Part shown: positions 14,715 through 19,149 of the stretch, one piece after another
Layout of the letters: each line of letters starts with the position of its first letter
Numbering within the stretch: position 1 is the stretch's first letter
Assembly (NCBI GenBank): GCA_036274645.1
Contig: DASUFH010000216.1
Location: 1 to 19,149, forward strand
DNA length: 19,149 bases
Source of the DNA: DASUFH01 sp036274645
Lineage (GTDB): Bacteria; Acidobacteriota; Terriglobia; 20CM-2-55-15
Direction: 5' to 3'
The notes under the pieces: generated by a model
What the model saw: only the letters and a program-made list of their open reading frames with translations
What the model was told of the DNA's origin: nothing
Databases searched by the model: none
Program-made: the position numbers and the translations under genes

Positions 14715-16400
14715 TCACGCGGCGTCTCCGAGTCTCTCTGCGCGGCCGGCGTCCAGCGGAAGCTCGATCTTGAAGCATGAGCCTTTGCCGATCTCGCTCT
14801 CCACTTCGATCGAACCGCCGTGGGCCTCTACAATCCGGCGCACGATGAAAAGCCCCAACCCGAGGCCACCGAATCGCGTGATCGATTCGGCTCTCGCAAA
14901 TCGTTCAAAGATCCGAGCCCGATACTCCGGCGATATGCCCAGGCCATGGTCCATTACGGTAAGTCGGGCCTTGCCGCCATCCTGCTCAACCGTGATATCG
15001 ACAGGGCGCCCGGCGCCGTACTTCAGCGCGTTACCAGCCAGCTGCGCCAGGACGAGTTCCATCCGACTCCGATCCCAGTGGCCGATCACGCCGGCATCAC
15101 CGTGCAACCGGATCACGCTGCGGCTGCTGTCGGCATCGAGACGATAGCGGCTGATCGCATTTCGAACAAGCTGATACAGATCGAGCTCCTCCCGATGAAG
15201 TGTGAAACGCCCGGAGCCAATCCGGGACACTTCGAGCAGTTCATCGATCAGCGACGAGAAACGCAGTAACTGACGCTCCGAGATTCTGCCGAGTTCCGCC
15301 ATCTTTTCCATGGAGAGATCGGACAGCCGCCCCTGGAGGGCCAGGCGGTTGAACATCTGCACGTGCATCGCGAGTGAGGTGAGAGGCGTTCGAAGTTCGT
15401 GTGAGGCAATCGACAGGAATTCATCGCGGCTCTTCAACGCGGATTCAGCAGTCATTCGGGCGGTGCGTTGTTCCTCGATGGCGGCAGCCAGCAGCAGCAT
15501 CAGCAGGCCGACATTGGCGACCAGAATCTGCAGATTCAGGATTCTGGCGCCCTCACCAACGTCCGGCCCCGCAAGTGGTCCGTAGCCGCCGCTGATGGCC
15601 CAGACCTGCGTGAGATCGACAACCAGCAGGGCGACAGAAGTGCCGCGCGGGCCGAAGCGAATTGCGGCCCAGGCAACGAAAAAGAAGAGGAAGGAAAGCA
15701 GCCGATCCAGCGTGGCCGATCTCGGATAGAGCAGGATCAAAAACGACGACATCGTCAAGGAGCTGAACAACACGGCTGCTTCCGTAAGGCCTCCCGCGGA
15801 CCTGGACCTGCGCGTGGTCCAGCTCAGGATGACCGGCGCCAGAAGGACAATGCCAAGGGCGTCGCTGGCCGCCCACGAAATCGCGGAGGAAATCCATGGC
15901 GTGTTTAATCCCGCCACGCTGCCGATGCCCGCCACCACGCCACCGGGAATAACCGACAGGGCCACAAGAGCGCCAAAAGTCAGGACATCAGGCAGGGACC
16001 TGAAATTGAAAGGACCACGGACAAAACGCCTCGACAGAACACCCCCCGTGACGGGAAGAAGGACGTTCGCGACGGCCCAGGTGATCCCGGTAAACGGTGG
16101 AACGCCGTGCCGAAACACGACCGCGAGCTGGCCGAGAAAAAGGGCCGACAGCCAGAACGGCCATATCTGCGGCAGCCGCCTGGCGCGAACAAAGGCCGAA
16201 AAAGTAATTCCACTCGGCAGCCAGAACACGGCGTTGGAGCTTGGCGGGATAACAAACGCATAACTCAACTCGGCCACCAGAACGTAAAGAAAGAAGAAGA
16301 CCACGGCGCTTGCAAATGCGCCAAAACGATGGGGCGCCGCCAACAGTCCGGCAATCCACCGGGCGCCCGATTCCTCTTGTTGATCTTCTTTCAAACTCAT
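14715..16400 (-). CDS. MASE1-domain sensor histidine kinase
   Basis: A 561-residue membrane kinase. The N-terminal MASE1 sensor (about 28-310) has roughly eight hydrophobic segments and the family-like stretch VFWLPSGI near 58-65. A short coiled linker leads to HisKA with H334 in SHELRTP. The ATPase domain has N457, MDHGLG (483-488) and GGLGLGL (511-517). No receiver is attached; the partner is presumably the CheY-like protein encoded immediately upstream. The stop of that gene (TGA) abuts this ATG with no intervening base, so the two are almost certainly co-translated. MASE1 is known in bacterial kinases and cyclases, but its ligand is not established. Confidence 0.94.
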   Translation of the reverse strand: MSLKEDQQEESGARWIAGLLAAPHRFGAFASAVVFFFLYVLVAELSYAFVIPPSSNAVFWLPSGITFSAFVRARRLPQIWPFWLSALFLGQLAVVFRHGVPPFTGITWAVANVLLPVTGGVLSRRFVRGPFNFRSLPDVLTFGALVALSVIPGGVVAGIGSVAGLNTPWISSAISWAASDALGIVLLAPVILSWTTRRSRSAGGLTEAAVLFSSLTMSSFLILLYPRSATLDRLLSFLFFFVAWAAIRFGPRGTSVALLVVDLTQVWAISGGYGPLAGPDVGEGARILNLQILVANVGLLMLLLAAAIEEQRTARMTAESALKSRDEFLSIASHELRTPLTSLAMHVQMFNRLALQGRLSDLSMEKMAELGRISERQLLRFSSLIDELLEVSRIGSGRFTLHREELDLYQLVRNAISRYRLDADSSRSVIRLHGDAGVIGHWDRSRMELVLAQLAGNALKYGAGRPVDITVEQDGGKARLTVMDHGLGISPEYRARIFERFARAESITRFGGLGLGLFIVRRIVEAHGGSIEVESEIGKGSCFKIELPLDAGRAERLGDAA

Positions 16401-16775
16401 TCAGGTACCGTTCCGGGAGCCGCACCACTTCCGGACCGTCTCCAGCAAGGCGTCCAGTTCAATGGGCTTTCCGAGCACTCCATTACATCGGATGTCCCCG
16501 ACCTGATCCGCGTACGCGGTAACAACCACCACCGGCGCATCCGCGTGACGCGTGGTCTGAAGGGCATCGACGAATTCCCAGCCATTCATGACCGGCATCA
16601 TCAGATCAAGGAGGATCAGGCACTTATCGGGCGCCGTCGACAACGCTTCAAGGCCCTCCTGGCCGTTGGTGGCGGTGATCACCCGATACCCTTCGATTTC
16701 GAGAAACAGCTGCATGAGCTGGCGGATTCCGTCGTCGTCTTCAACCACCAGAATGGGATATTCCACGGTAGTCAT
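16401..16775 (-). CDS. Single-domain (CheY-like) response regulator
   Basis: A 124-residue stand-alone receiver with a full phosphorylation site: acidic residues E12-D15, phospho-acceptor D57 in LLDLMMP, T86 and K103. No output domain follows. It should accept phosphate from the MASE1 kinase read directly after it, and may also exchange phosphate with the hybrid kinase further down. The start is the ATG that begins the receiver; the ribosome site is weak (AAGGGCAAG, rather distant). A GATAAT hexamer on this strand at 16804-16799 could be a -10 element, but I see no good -35. Confidence 0.92.
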   Translation of the reverse strand: MTTVEYPILVVEDDDGIRQLMQLFLEIEGYRVITATNGQEGLEALSTAPDKCLILLDLMMPVMNGWEFVDALQTTRHADAPVVVVTAYADQVGDIRCNGVLGKPIELDALLETVRKWCGSRNGT

Positions 16776-16932
16776 TGCGCCATCTTGCCCTTGGAAAAAT
16801 TATCGCTCTGAAAATGCTGACCTAACTATGCGCTTTCCGGAATTCCGCCGCAACGGCTACCCGGCATTTGAAGGGTCATCAGGTGGCGTTTGGGAAGACG
16901 TCTTCTCCCGCGCGTAGCGTGGAAGACCGGAG

Positions 16933-16969
16933 CATTTTAGGTCCCCGCCTCCTTGTAGGGGCGGGGACC
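16933..16969 (+). repeat. Dispersed palindromic repeat, rearranged copy D
   Basis: GGTCCCCGCC (16940-16949) and GGCGGGGACC (16960-16969) form a perfect 10-bp stem around a 10-nt loop containing CTTGTAG. It shares the left part with copy B (29 of 32 bases) but lacks the CTATGACCGCC half of the inner palindrome. The rest of the spacer at 16776-17011 holds no gene; it also contains the 12-bp palindrome GAAGACGTCTTC (16894-16905). Confidence 0.75.
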
Positions 16970-17011
16970 AACAATGCTTCTTGGGGGCGATCGACTCTAA
17001 AGCGGGTCGCG

Positions 17012-19149
<2,138 letters not shown>

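Overview
The window looks like a piece of a large, GC-rich Acidobacteriota chromosome, perhaps Solibacteres/Bryobacterales or Vicinamibacteria. This is inferred from a von Willebrand protein of the acidobacterial VWFA-related type, a planctomycete/acidobacterial DUF1549-DUF1553 protein, PQQ-type and GH13_11 carbohydrate enzymes, and a palindromic repeat scattered through the spacers. No rRNA, tRNA, CRISPR array, phage module or transposase gene was seen.

Layout: a minus-strand cluster at the left end reads a 110-residue unknown protein, then NAD-dependent DNA ligase (ligA), then a secreted VWA protein. The first pair overlaps by ATGA and the second is 10 bp apart. Diverging from it on the plus strand are a class III nucleotide cyclase with a degenerate receiver domain and, coupled by another ATGA overlap, a BrxA/BrxB bacilliredoxin. 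These are the only two plus-strand genes. A convergent spacer of about 310 bp follows, made almost entirely of hairpins and one dispersed repeat.

From about 5.5 kb everything is on the minus strand. In transcription order, right to left, the genes are: a DUF1549/DUF1553 protein that runs off the right edge; a CheY-like regulator abutting a MASE1 histidine kinase; a three-PAS hybrid histidine kinase; a secreted protein made of two copies of a CxxC domain; an isoamylase-type debranching enzyme overlapping (GTGA) an ABC ATPase that has no permease; and a cytochrome c-PQQ propeller enzyme resembling polyvinyl alcohol dehydrogenase. The last enzyme has a clear one-base frameshift about 73 codons before its end.

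Most genes are recognisable housekeeping or signalling families. The less ordinary points are the dispersed palindrome family, which occurs as inverted pairs in two spacers; the pseudo-receiver cyclase, which may be read from a leaderless transcript and is coupled to a thiol-redox protein; the duplicated CxxC secreted protein; the 110-residue protein coupled to ligA; and a 13-bp tandem triplication across a kinase stop codon. I found no convincing evidence of a wholly new multi-gene system such as a defence island or biosynthetic cluster.
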